Shown here in pieces: positions 1-7,457 of a stretch of 24,591 bases of DNA. Origin of the DNA: DASXTB01 sp036505615 (lineage in GTDB: Bacteria > Acidobacteriota > UBA6911 > JACQSX01); NCBI GenBank assembly GCA_036505615.1, contig DASXTB010000246.1, positions 1 through 24,591 on the forward strand. Direction: 5' to 3'. Under the pieces are notes generated by a model. That model had not been told where the DNA came from, did not search any database, and saw only the letters and a list, made by a program, of their open reading frames with translations. Each line of letters begins with the position of its first letter. Position 1 is the stretch's first letter. The position numbers were made by a program, and so were the translations under genes.

Positions 1-1369
1 CAGGTAATTCACTGGAAATCAAGAGGCATCCGGCTCCCCGCGAGGCCTGTTCGCGAATGATCTCATGGATTTCGTACTTGGCTCCGATGTCAACTCCCTT
101 GGTCGGTTCGTCGAGCAGCAGCAATTTGGGCTCGGTGACGAGCCATTTAGCGAGCACAACTTTCTGCTGATTGCCCCCGCTCAGGCTGGCCGGTTCTGAA
201 TATATGCCGGCAGCTTTGATTCGCCATTGCCGCAATAACTGCTCGCTCTTCCGCATCTCGTCGCGGGAAGCGATGCGCCAGGCGCGGCGGGCGTTTTGGA
301 GCGGCAAAATCAGGTTTTCTCGCAGCGAGAGATTGAAAAATAGACCTTGCCTGTGGCGCTCCTCCGGCACGAGAATGATCCCGGCGCGCACCGCATCAAC
401 AGGCGAGCGCGGCTGCAACACCTTGCCATCTACCCGGATCGTCCCCCTGTCGGCCTGATGGATTCCGAAGATAGTCTCGGCCAATTGCGAACGCCCTGAC
501 CCGACCAGGCCGAAGAGCCCGACAATTTCCCCGCTGCGGACAGTGAGGGAAATATCCTTAAACCAGGGATGCCAGGTAAGGCGATCCACCACCAGCATCC
601 CTCCTTGGCTGTCAATTTTTGGCGAATGAATCGTTACTCTCGGTTCAAGTTCGCGCCCAACCATGGAGCAGATAATTTTGTCCGAAGTGCTCTCATGGAC
701 TGAGAATGTGCCCACATAAAGGCCATCGCGCAGGACGGTGATTCGCTCGCACAGGCGGAAGACTTCAGGCAATTTATGCGAGACGTAAATTAGAGTCACT
801 CCACGCTGTCGCAGCTTCTTAAGGATGGCGAATAAATCAACGGTCTCCGCGTCTGTCAGGCAAGTGGTGGGTTCGTCGAGAATCAGGATACGGCAGTCAA
901 AGGCAATCGTGCGCGCAATTTGAAGCAACTGCTGGTGGGCGACGCTGAGAGACTCGGTTGAATCGTCGGGAGAGAAAGGAAGATGGAATTGCCGGAGTAA
1001 ATTTGCGGTGCGCTCCCGCATCTGGCTCTGAAGCAAGTAGCCGGCGAGGCCGGTCATTTCGCGGCCGGCAAAAATGTTTTCGCTGACTCTCAGGTTAGGG
1101 AAGAGCATCATTTCTTGGTAGACCATGCCGATGCCCCTATTGAGAGCGTCGCGAGGCGTCTCCAGCTCCAATCGCTGATCGTTCCAAATCAGCTCCCCCG
1201 AATCAGGCCTGAGAATGCCGGCAAGAATCTTCATGAGCGTCGACTTGCCGGCTCCATTTTCTCCGACCAGCGCATGGGCTTCTCCTTCCCGAACGGAGAA
1301 CGTGACGCCGCTTAGCGCGCGTGCCGCGCCGAAACTTTTTGAGATGTTCTGGAAGCGAAGTTCGCTCAT
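1..1369 (-). CDS. Ribose-type sugar ABC transporter ATP-binding protein (3' end beyond window)
   Basis: This is a double-ATPase subunit of the RbsA/MglA/XylG type, which powers uptake of a monosaccharide-like solute at the inner membrane. The reading frame is open from an ATG at 1369 to the left edge, giving 456 complete codons; the family is about 500 residues, so some 45 residues are missing. The first nucleotide-binding domain has Walker A GENGAGKST (residues 36-44), a degenerate signature (ESLSVAHQQ) and Walker B (ILILDEPT). The second has the usual modified Walker A (GLVGSGRSQ), a canonical LSGGNQQK and Walker B (LLLLDEPTKG). It is a different gene from the ATPase at 5706-7220 and probably belongs to a second transporter whose permease lies outside the window. 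No Shine-Dalgarno site precedes the ATG; a possible promoter ends 15 nt upstream. Substrate unknown. Confidence 0.93.
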   Translation of the reverse strand, partial: MSELRFQNISKSFGAARALSGVTFSVREGEAHALVGENGAGKSTLMKILAGILRPDSGELIWNDQRLELETPRDALNRGIGMVYQEMMLFPNLRVSENIFAGREMTGLAGYLLQSQMRERTANLLRQFHLPFSPDDSTESLSVAHQQLLQIARTIAFDCRILILDEPTTCLTDAETVDLFAILKKLRQRGVTLIYVSHKLPEVFRLCERITVLRDGLYVGTFSVHESTSDKIICSMVGRELEPRVTIHSPKIDSQGGMLVVDRLTWHPWFKDISLTVRSGEIVGLFGLVGSGRSQLAETIFGIHQADRGTIRVDGKVLQPRSPVDAVRAGIILVPEERHRQGLFFNLSLRENLILPLQNARRAWRIASRDEMRKSEQLLRQWRIKAAGIYSEPASLSGGNQQKVVLAKWLVTEPKLLLLDEPTKGVDIGAKYEIHEIIREQASRGAGCLLISSELP

Positions 1370-1384
1370 GGAGGAAATTGCACA

Positions 1385-1413
1385 ATTCTGGATAGTGCGC
1401 GCCTGCCTGTCAA
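1385..1413 (-). promoter_or_regulatory. Possible sigma-70-type promoter of the left-edge ABC ATPase
   Basis: On the minus strand a perfect TTGACA (1408-1413) is followed after 17 nt by CAGAAT (1385-1390), which matches 4 of 6 positions of a -10 box. Transcription would start only a few bases before the ATG at 1369, which fits the missing ribosome-binding site. This is pattern matching only. Confidence 0.35.
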
Positions 1414-1600
1414 GGGATCACTTGGCGGTGGAAGACGACAGAAAGGACTATTTAGCGATTGTTCTATCGCCCGCCCGAACCAGCCGTGGCAGAACTGAAC
1501 CAACGCTCAGACCAGTGCCTGCGCTCTCCCGCAAGGCGCAGCAGCGTGATTGCCAGACTGATCAGGGCAGGAATAAGGATCAGCCGATTCCAGCACTGCG

Positions 1601-1712
1601 CATGAAAATAGATCTGTACGGGCGGCCCTGCGTGGCCGCCCGCAGCCTTTCGAGCGGCTTGGAGCCCAAAGGGCGGCCACACAGGGCCGCCCGTACGGAT
1701 CTATTTTTCATG
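1601..1712. repeat. REPIN-like inverted repeat, about 41-bp arms
   Basis: The left arm (1601-1641) and right arm (1671-1712) are near-perfect reverse complements, with two substitutions and one extra T, around a 29-nt loop. Each arm carries its own GGGCGG...CCGCCC imperfect palindrome, so the element looks like two REP units in opposite orientation. It lies in the 385-bp gap between the agmatine deiminase gene and the left-edge ATPase gene. Just outside it, at 1714-1735, is a short run of 9-nt-period sequence (GACACCGAGGACACAAAGGA) resembling the middle arm of the element at 7227-7448. I see no gene in 1370-1754. Confidence 0.85.
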
Positions 1713-1754
1713 GGAGGACACCGAGGACACAAAGGAATGAGGCTCGACATCTAT

Positions 1755-2861
1755 TCAATTCGTGGCCGGTTGCTGTTGTGTCACACAGTGTATGGTCCCC
1801 ATTCCCAGCGCGAGAGATTCGCAGTGGATGCCGATCACGCGACGCCATGGAAAAAGCTTTTGCAGAGTTTCAAGGGCGCGCTTGTCGTTGGAGTGTCCAA
1901 AAGTGGGAGCCAGAACCACATTGTTGGCGATGTAAAAATTCGCATAGCTAGCCGGCAGTCGTCTACCTTCTGAGTCAACGACAAATCCAGGCATTGGCAG
2001 CGTTACGACCTCGTACCGGATGCCTTTTGCATTGGTGGCCATCCGAAGTCGCCGGTAATTATCTTGCAGAGGCTCATAGTTCTCGTCCTGCGGATCTTCC
2101 TCCAGGGCGCAAACAACCGTAGTGGGCCGGACAAATCGCGCCAGATCGTCAATGTGCCCGTCGGTATCATCTCCAGCAATCCCGTCTCCGAGCCACAGGA
2201 CTTTTTCCACCCCCAAATAGTCCTTCAGATAATTCTCGATCTGGTGGCGATTCAAACGTGGATTTCGATTACGATTCAGCAGGCACTGTTCGGTGGTCAT
2301 GCAGAGTCCGGCGCCGTCGACCTCAATCGATCCGCCTTCCAGAACTATTTCTGGCTCAAAGCGGGGGATCTTCAGCAGTCCTTCCAGTTTGGACGGAATG
2401 GTGTTGTCTTTCTTCATCTCCTCATACTTGTTGCCCCATGCGTTGAAGGTCCAATCGTTGTAAGCGAGTTCGCCGGTATTGCGAAGAATGAAATTTGGCC
2501 CGTAGTCGCGAATCCACGAGTCAATCGTCGGGATCCGATGAAACACGACGTTGTGCGCGTATCGGTCCCATGAAGTAGAGATGCCGCGGCGAGACGTCTC
2601 TATGGCAACCTCTCGATCCTGCACCTGCGGGAGGAGACGTCTCCTCACGTCATTCTCGGTTGCCTGATCATCCACCAGCAGATGAACAGTTTCATACTGC
2701 GCCAGAGCGGAGATCATCTTCAAAAAGATCTCCTGAACCTCAGGAACCCGATCTGGCCAAGTCACAGGGTCCTTTGGCCAGGCCAGCCATGTGGCGCTGT
2801 GGGGATGCCACTCAGGCGGCATGCGGTAGCCAAGCCCGGCGGGGGTCCTGCGATCGTTCAT
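1755..2861 (-). CDS. aguA: Agmatine deiminase
   Basis: This enzyme hydrolyses agmatine to N-carbamoylputrescine and ammonia in the cytoplasm, the first step of the agmatine route to putrescine. The 368-residue protein has the family hallmarks: RMPPEWHPHSATWLAWP (13-29), DSWIRDYGPNF (114-124), the EGGS acid segment, DDTDGHIDD with the catalytic His/Asp, and a C-terminal GTIHCVTQQQP whose Cys359 is the expected nucleophile. Its partner enzyme, the amidase, lies 220 bp upstream on the same strand with a repeat between them. Residues about 72-96 look like an extra segment compared with the family as I know it. The DNA there is palindromic and resembles a repeat at the right end of the window (see the repeat at 2575-2646). 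The ATG at 2861 has no strong Shine-Dalgarno site but fits the start of the family domain. Confidence 0.95.
   Translation of the reverse strand: MNDRRTPAGLGYRMPPEWHPHSATWLAWPKDPVTWPDRVPEVQEIFLKMISALAQYETVHLLVDDQATENDVRRRLLPQVQDREVAIETSRRGISTSWDRYAHNVVFHRIPTIDSWIRDYGPNFILRNTGELAYNDWTFNAWGNKYEEMKKDNTIPSKLEGLLKIPRFEPEIVLEGGSIEVDGAGLCMTTEQCLLNRNRNPRLNRHQIENYLKDYLGVEKVLWLGDGIAGDDTDGHIDDLARFVRPTTVVCALEEDPQDENYEPLQDNYRRLRMATNAKGIRYEVVTLPMPGFVVDSEGRRLPASYANFYIANNVVLAPTFGHSNDKRALETLQKLFPWRRVIGIHCESLALGMGTIHCVTQQQPATN
2575..2646. repeat. aguA: REP-like palindromes inside the agmatine deiminase coding sequence
   Basis: The segment 2578-2600 matches 19 of 23 positions of the intergenic palindrome at 24525-24547, and the flanking bases (GTAGAG before, CTCTA after) are also those of this REP type. 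A perfect 16-nt palindrome, GAGGAGACGTCTCCTC, follows at 2631-2646. Both lie in frame within aguA and encode part of residues 72-96. The repeat match is direct observation; insertion into the gene is inference. Confidence 0.6.
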
Positions 2862-2889
2862 TCAGGTGCAAACTCCAGAGCGAGGCTCA

Positions 2890-3046
2890 GAGGTTGTCTC
2901 AAAACCATGAAACCACGGGGAACACTGGGGACACGGGGACGACAAGGGCTTTCGAATTTAGCAGGAGATTGCAATTAATTGAGGAATCATTAAATTCCCC
3001 GTGTTCCCAGTGTTCCCCGTGGTTTCATCAGTTTTGAGACAGCCTC
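2890..3046. repeat. Inverted repeat with 9-nt-period arms, family A copy 1
   Basis: Arms at 2890-2939 and 2996-3046 are near-perfect reverse complements. Each has an outer end of the form GAGGYTGTCTCAAAAC and an inner part built of degenerate 9-nt units (CACGGGGAA, CACTGGGGA, CACGGGGA). The 27 nt at 2913-2939 recur exactly at 11138-11164, beside the GxxExxY nuclease gene. The 33 nt at 2997-3029 recur exactly at 9436-9468. The 56-nt middle contains no gene. The element sits between the two agmatine-pathway genes. Confidence 0.9.
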
Positions 3047-3081
3047 CTTTACTCGCCGTCAACTGATCGATGATCAATCAT

Positions 3082-3999
3082 TCACTTCCGCGTTTTCGCT
3101 CTCCCTGTAGTGAGGTTCTGATCCAAAAATCGGTACGTCAGTCCTTGGTAGTTGTCAATGCGGCGGTCGCGAAGGAATGGCCAGTTTCGGCGTGTTTCGT
3201 CAATTTTTGTAAGATCACAGTCGACTACCAGCACTTCTTCTTTGTCGGCAGAAGCTCTTGCCAGGATTCTTCCGAAGGGATCTGCCACGAATGATTGCCC
3301 CCAGAAATTCAGTTTTCCTTCACGTCCCACACGATTGACAGCCACGACAAAGGTTCCGTTGGCGACGGCATGCCCGCGCTGGATCGTTTCCCATGCCTGA
3401 TGCTGCGCGTGTTTTGTCTCTGCTGATTCACCAGACAACCATCCGATAGCCGTCGGGTAAAACAAAAACTGAGCGCCTGCCAGCGCCGTCAGGCGCGCCG
3501 CTTCGGGAAACCATTGATCCCAGCAGACCAGCACACCTAAGTTGCCGTAGCGCGTGCGGTGGCTGAGAAAGCCAAGGTCCCCAGGGGTGAAATAAAACTT
3601 TTCATAGTAGAGAGGGTCATCAGGGATGTGCATCTTCCGATATTTGCCGGTGATTTTTCCGTCAGCCTCGATGACCACCGCCGTATTGTGGTATATGCCG
3701 GCGGCGCGCTTTTCAAACAGAGAAGCGATTATGACGGCTTGCTTTGAACGGGCTACTCTTGATAACGCTTCGGTAGAGGAGCCGGGAATACTCTCGGCAA
3801 GATCGAAAAACCCGACGTCTTCAGTCTGGCAGAAGTACTGCGAGCGGAAGAGCTCCTGAAGACATATCACCCGGGCGCCTTTCCTGGAAGCTTCGCCGAT
3901 TCGAGAAATCGCTTTTTTAAGGTTCCCCTGTGGGCTAGGCCCGCAACTCATCTGGATCAGGCCGACCGTTACGTTGCCCGGCTTATTCTTTTTTGGCAT
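3082..3999 (-). CDS. aguB: N-carbamoylputrescine amidase
   Basis: A carbon-nitrogen hydrolase of the nitrilase superfamily that converts N-carbamoylputrescine to putrescine, CO2 and ammonia, completing the agmatine pathway begun by the neighbouring deiminase. With the ATG at 3999 the protein is 305 residues, the usual family length. The Glu-Lys-Cys triad is visible as Glu49 (CLQELFRS), Lys122 (YRKMHIPDD) and Cys159 (VLVCWDQWFPE). The reading frame stays open upstream to 4164, but that extension is only a translation of the GAGTGGG-type repeat (THSP- and LPL-rich residues). The start at 3999 therefore fits best, and TATACT lies exactly 7 nt before it. Assignment to AguB rather than another nitrilase rests on length, motif context and the adjacent aguA. 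Confidence 0.94.
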   Translation of the reverse strand: MPKKNKPGNVTVGLIQMSCGPSPQGNLKKAISRIGEASRKGARVICLQELFRSQYFCQTEDVGFFDLAESIPGSSTEALSRVARSKQAVIIASLFEKRAAGIYHNTAVVIEADGKITGKYRKMHIPDDPLYYEKFYFTPGDLGFLSHRTRYGNLGVLVCWDQWFPEAARLTALAGAQFLFYPTAIGWLSGESAETKHAQHQAWETIQRGHAVANGTFVVAVNRVGREGKLNFWGQSFVADPFGRILARASADKEEVLVVDCDLTKIDETRRNWPFLRDRRIDNYQGLTYRFLDQNLTTGRAKTRK

Positions 4000-4006
4000 G
4001 AGGCGA

Positions 4007-4012
4007 AGTATA
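4007..4012 (-). promoter_or_regulatory. -10 hexamer 7 nt before the aguB start (leaderless candidate)
   Basis: On the minus strand TATACT is separated from the ATG at 3999 by exactly 7 nt (TCGCCTC), with no Shine-Dalgarno sequence between. That geometry is typical of leaderless mRNAs, in which transcription starts at or next to the start codon. It also supports the choice of ATG 3999. Confidence 0.5.
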
Positions 4013-4023
4013 TCAATAACAGC

Positions 4024-4214
4024 GAGTGGGAGAGAGTGGAAGAGCGGGAGAGTGGGTGAGTGGGTGAGTGGGCGAGCGGGTGAGTGGGTGAGAGAGAAAG
4101 GAATGGTGGGGGGGAACGGGCGAACACGGAATTCTCCCACTCTCTCACTCACCCACTCTCCCACTCTCCCACTCTCCCACTCACCCGCTCACCCGCTCAC
4201 CTACTCTCCCACTC
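4024..4214. repeat. Inverted minisatellite with GAGTGGGT-type units
   Basis: The left arm (about 4024-4097) consists of degenerate 7-8-nt units such as GAGTGGGT, GAGCGGGT and GAGAGTGG. The right arm (about 4133-4214) is the reverse complement (CCCACTCT, CACCCGCT), around a 35-nt centre. The element fills nearly all of the space between the permease stop and the aguB start. It leaves several frames open by chance, which produces spurious reading frames on both strands. Confidence 0.9.
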
Positions 4215-4219
4215 GTTTG

Positions 4220-5230
4220 CTACTCCCGGCTTCGCCGGAGCTGATCGATCGCTACGGCCAGTACAATGATGGCGCCGATGATGATCTCTTGAATGTAATT
4301 GGGCCATCCCATCTGCTGGCAGCCGTTCCTTAGGAAGGCCATGATCAGCGCTCCGATCATGGAGCCCAGGATGGTTCCTTCGCCCCCGTTGAGGCTTCCT
4401 CCACCGATTACTACCGAGGCAATAATGTCCAGTTCGGTCCCTATCGCCACTGTAGGATCACCCTGGCGCAACCGAGACATCTGCGTCACCCCGGCCAAGC
4501 CGAAGAACAGTCCGGCTAAGGTGTAGATGGAAATTTTCAGGCGATTAATTTGAATGCCGCAGGCGCGTGCGGCAGCTTCATTGGAGCCGAGCGCGAAGAG
4601 GCGGCGCCCGAACACCGTGTTGCGCAGCACTATGGCCATCAAAACCGCCAAGGCGATCGCGATCCACACGCCTGGCGCCAGCAATATCCATGGCGGGCTG
4701 GGAAAAGTCACTGCCAGCTCATTCACCCACGTCGAAGGAACATTGACCGTTTGCTGGGCGGCCAGCCATTTGGCAACTCCGCGGGCGACGCCAAGCATGC
4801 CAAGCGTGGCTATAAAAGGAACGACACGCAGACGGGTGATGGCAGTGCCATTGATGCACCCAATGACGCCGCCTACAAAAATGCCTGCCAGAACAGCAAT
4901 TGAAGGAGTCCAACCATCTCTAATCCCCAGCGCGGTGACCACCCCCGTCAAGGCAATCACCGAACCCACAGACAGATCGATGCCGCCGGCAATGATGATC
5001 AGAGTCATGCCGATTGCTCCCAGCGCCACGATTACCGTTTGCGAGAGAACGATGCGGAAGTTCCTCGCCGAAAGATACTGGCCCGGGGACTCAGTAAGGA
5101 GTGCAAAGACAGAGATAACCAAAATGAGTCCCAGGAATGGCCCCAGTCGTTTCAGCCAAATCTTCCCGTTGTGGGCGTCGGCTCTCGGGCTGGCAATTGT
5201 GGGGACACTATTAATCGGCTGACCAGGCAT
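4220..5230 (-). CDS. Ribose-type sugar ABC transporter permease
   Basis: A 336-residue inner-membrane permease of the RbsC/XylH type (BPD_transp_2 family). Several hydrophobic helices are visible from about residue 28 on. Family motifs are AGGIDLSVGSVIAL (about 81-94), FGRRLFALGSNEAAARACGI in the cytoplasmic coupling loop, and GGGSLNGGEGTILGS near the C-terminus. It lies downstream of the matching ATPase and binding protein on the same strand and should form the membrane channel of that transporter. The gap to the ATPase gene is 475 bp of repeat DNA, so it may have its own promoter. A weak AAGG lies 5 nt before the ATG, and TATACA lies 8 nt before it. The substrate cannot be read from the sequence. 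Confidence 0.94.
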   Translation of the reverse strand: MPGQPINSVPTIASPRADAHNGKIWLKRLGPFLGLILVISVFALLTESPGQYLSARNFRIVLSQTVIVALGAIGMTLIIIAGGIDLSVGSVIALTGVVTALGIRDGWTPSIAVLAGIFVGGVIGCINGTAITRLRVVPFIATLGMLGVARGVAKWLAAQQTVNVPSTWVNELAVTFPSPPWILLAPGVWIAIALAVLMAIVLRNTVFGRRLFALGSNEAAARACGIQINRLKISIYTLAGLFFGLAGVTQMSRLRQGDPTVAIGTELDIIASVVIGGGSLNGGEGTILGSMIGALIMAFLRNGCQQMGWPNYIQEIIIGAIIVLAVAIDQLRRSRE

Positions 5231-5267
5231 CGCGGCCTTGTATAGAAGGAAACAGGGAAATGGTCAA

Positions 5268-5697
5268 TAAGAAGTCGAAGGTCGCAAGTCGAAAGTCGCA
5301 GGGCACGGCGGCTTTGCCGCCTACCTCTGGCGAGGTTTGCCTCGCCGATGCTCGCCTCTTTCTTTTCTTTCGAGGCCGCACCTCGCTTATCTCAGCCTGC
5401 GCCAGTGCACCTGATCGCAAGCTACGGTGTATTGCTCGAAACAGTGAACATGCCTCAGATAACCGGCCACGGTGGCATTTTGCGAAAGGAATCTGTAGCA
5501 GATGTTTGTGTGGATTTCGAGGCAGAGCCTCGAAGATGCGAGGAGAGATCATCGACGGCGAGGCGAGCCTCGCCGCCAGAGGCAGGCGGCAGAGCCGCTG
5601 TAGAACTTGCCCACAGCGGTCCGAAAATGTAGAAACCCCCAAGCCCGTTCCGCCTCGCGGGACGGGCTCACAAAGCCGCTCTGGGACTTGCGACCTC
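5268..5697. repeat. Nested inverted repeats filling the 475-bp permease-ATPase gap
   Basis: The outer layer has 7-nt-period units (AGTCGAA, GGTCGCA) at 5271-5300, with a short complementary stretch at 5683-5697 (GACTTGCGACCT). The inner layer pairs 5304-5395 with 5519-5602 imperfectly. Its arms contain consecutive palindromes GGCGGCTTTGCCGCC and GGCGAGGTTTGCCTCGCC on the left and their counterparts on the right. A separate hairpin (GCCCGT...ACGGGC) lies at 5643-5667. The roughly 110-nt core, 5405-5515, is neither repeat nor recognisable gene. Confidence 0.8.
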
Positions 5698-5705
5698 TTT
5701 TATTT

Positions 5706-7220
5706 CTATCTTGATTCTGCGGTTTCGATTTTCCCGCCGATGGCTGCCTGCATCACGGATTCCGGAGTCCACTCGGAAATCGGACGGGCAGGAGACAGGC
5801 GCCCCCGGCTCATCACAGCGAGTCGATCACAGAGTCCGAAGAGTTCGGGAAGGTAAGAACTGACCAGCAGAATTGCCTTGTTCTCGTCAGCGCAGCGGGC
5901 GATCACTTCGTAAATTTTCGCCTTGCTTCCGATATCGATTCCGCGGGTCGGTTCGTCCAGCAGCAGAATATCGACGTCCTGGTGGAGCAGGCGCGCCAGT
6001 GCAACCTTTTGCTGATTGCCGCCGGACAGGTTTTTGACAGCTTGCAGGGGGGACTGCGCTCTCACAGCCAGGCGCTCGATCCACGTTTGTGTTTGCGCGC
6101 GCTGGCGCGACAAATTCAGCCATCCCCAGCGCGAGCAAGACGAGAAGCGCGTCAGAGTCACATTGTCGGCCAGCGAAAGCGCAAGTGCGAGCCCCTCCCC
6201 CTTGCGGTCTTCGCTGAGATAAGCAAGGCCCTGAAGGATCCGGTTTGAAGGTTTTCCATGACGCGCAGAAAAGGCCTGAGACTTGACTATGACCGTGCCT
6301 TTTTGGGCCGGCTCCAGGCCGAAGAGAGTGCGCACCATCTGCGTTCGTCCGGCGCCGACCAGTCCTGCGATTCCCAGAATCTCACCACGGCGAAGAACAA
6401 AACTTGCCTGTTTTACCAGAGGTGGCGCGACCAGGTCGGGAACCTCAAGAACGATCTCACCACCGGAAGTGCGCCTGCGCTCCGGAAACAGATTGTCCAC
6501 GGACCGGCCCACCATGTGAGTTACAAGCTCGTTATCAGTGGCCGAGTCGATGGAAGCGGAGAAAACACTGCGCCCGTCTCGCAGCACGGTGCAGTGATCG
6601 GCAATTTCTCGGATCTCCTCAAGGAAGTGACTGATGTAGATTACGCTGATTTGTTCCTGTCGAAGCCTTCGAACCAGGGTAAAAAGATGATCCACGTCTG
6701 CACGCTGCAGGCTGCTGGTCGGTTCGTCCATGAGGATGATGTTAGCCTTTGCGGCCAGCGCGCGGCAGATTTCGACAACCTGGCGGGCAGCAATTGTCAA
6801 CTGGCCGACCGGCCGGTCCGGATGGATGTCAGGATGGTGAAAGCTCTCCAGCACCTCCATCGCCTTGCGCCGATAAGCGTCGCGATCGACCCAGCCCCAG
6901 CGCGAAGGTTCCATTCCCATAAGAATGTTTTCCGAGACTGTTAATTGAGGGCACAGGCAAAGCTCCTGGTGAATCAGAGCGATGCCATGGCGCCGAGCAT
7001 CCAAAGGGGATAAAGCCACATAAGGCCGCCCTTCAATTTCCATGCTTCCCGAATCGGGCTGAAAAGCGCCCGCAAGAATATTCATCAGCGTGCTCTTGCC
7101 GGCTCCGTTCTCGCCGATCAACGCATGAACCTGCCCTCTTTCCAGTTGCAGATTCACTGCATCAAGAGCAACCGTGGGCCCGAATCGTTTTGAAATGTTG
7201 ACCAGTTCGAGATCAGACAT
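5706..7220 (-). CDS. Ribose-type sugar ABC transporter ATP-binding protein
   Basis: A 504-residue double ATPase, full length for the RbsA/MglA type, energising the transporter formed with the permease at 4220-5230 and the binding protein at 7458-8447. Domain one has Walker A GENGAGKST (36-44), a degenerate signature (VGQLTIAARQ) and Walker B (IILMDEPT). Domain two has the family's altered Walker A (GLVGAGRTQ), a proper LSGGNQQK and Walker B (ILLLDEPTRG). This asymmetry, with a weak signature in one half and an altered P-loop in the other, is normal for sugar transporters of this class. The ATG at 7220 places the first beta strand at its usual distance. No Shine-Dalgarno site or clear -10 box precedes it, and the spacer upstream is a triple nested repeat. 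Confidence 0.95.
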   Translation of the reverse strand: MSDLELVNISKRFGPTVALDAVNLQLERGQVHALIGENGAGKSTLMNILAGAFQPDSGSMEIEGRPYVALSPLDARRHGIALIHQELCLCPQLTVSENILMGMEPSRWGWVDRDAYRRKAMEVLESFHHPDIHPDRPVGQLTIAARQVVEICRALAAKANIILMDEPTSSLQRADVDHLFTLVRRLRQEQISVIYISHFLEEIREIADHCTVLRDGRSVFSASIDSATDNELVTHMVGRSVDNLFPERRRTSGGEIVLEVPDLVAPPLVKQASFVLRRGEILGIAGLVGAGRTQMVRTLFGLEPAQKGTVIVKSQAFSARHGKPSNRILQGLAYLSEDRKGEGLALALSLADNVTLTRFSSCSRWGWLNLSRQRAQTQTWIERLAVRAQSPLQAVKNLSGGNQQKVALARLLHQDVDILLLDEPTRGIDIGSKAKIYEVIARCADENKAILLVSSYLPELFGLCDRLAVMSRGRLSPARPISEWTPESVMQAAIGGKIETAESR

Positions 7221-7226
7221 TTTGAT

Positions 7227-7448
7227 GTTTCGGGCCGCAGATGAACGCGGATAAACACGGATTTTAGACTACCACCAAGACACAAAGGATACCGAGAACG
7301 TTGAAGTTTGAAGCATGCAGCGTCTGCACGTGTTTGAAATGTTTAGAAAGCGTCTCACGCTGCAGACTCCAAATTTCAACCTCATTCCTCGTGTCTTCGG
7401 GCTTTGGTAAAATCCGCGTTTATCCGCGTTCATCCGCGGCCCGGAAAC
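7227..7448. repeat. Three nested inverted repeats in the ATPase-binding protein gap
   Basis: The outer arms 7227-7266 and 7408-7448 match at about 37 of 40 positions and consist of 10-nt units (GCGGATGAAC, GCGGATAAAC, ACGGAT). The middle arms 7271-7297 and about 7380-7407 are weaker and use 9-nt units (CACCAAGA, CACAAAGGA). The inner arms 7300-7323 and 7357-7380 match at 20 of 24 positions. The three layers have unrelated unit sequences, as if one element had landed inside another. The layers cover the gap almost completely. Confidence 0.85.
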
Positions 7449-7457
7449 CCGAAACCC

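Noticed and set aside
1215..1973. A 252-codon plus-strand frame across the ATPase start, the REPIN and the aguA end
   Set aside because: It overlaps two well-supported minus-strand genes and reads through an inverted repeat; its composition is not protein-like.
4000..4164. An N-terminal extension of N-carbamoylputrescine amidase
   Set aside because: The added residues are only translated minisatellite; the nitrilase fold begins just after ATG 3999.
5260..5856. A 198-codon plus-strand frame in the permease-ATPase gap
   Set aside because: It is a translation of nested inverted repeats and runs antisense into the ATPase 3' end.
7227..7448. A CRISPR array suggested by repeated short units
   Set aside because: The units are contiguous 9-10-nt degenerate repeats arranged as inverted arms, with no 25-40-nt repeats separated by spacers and no cas genes.
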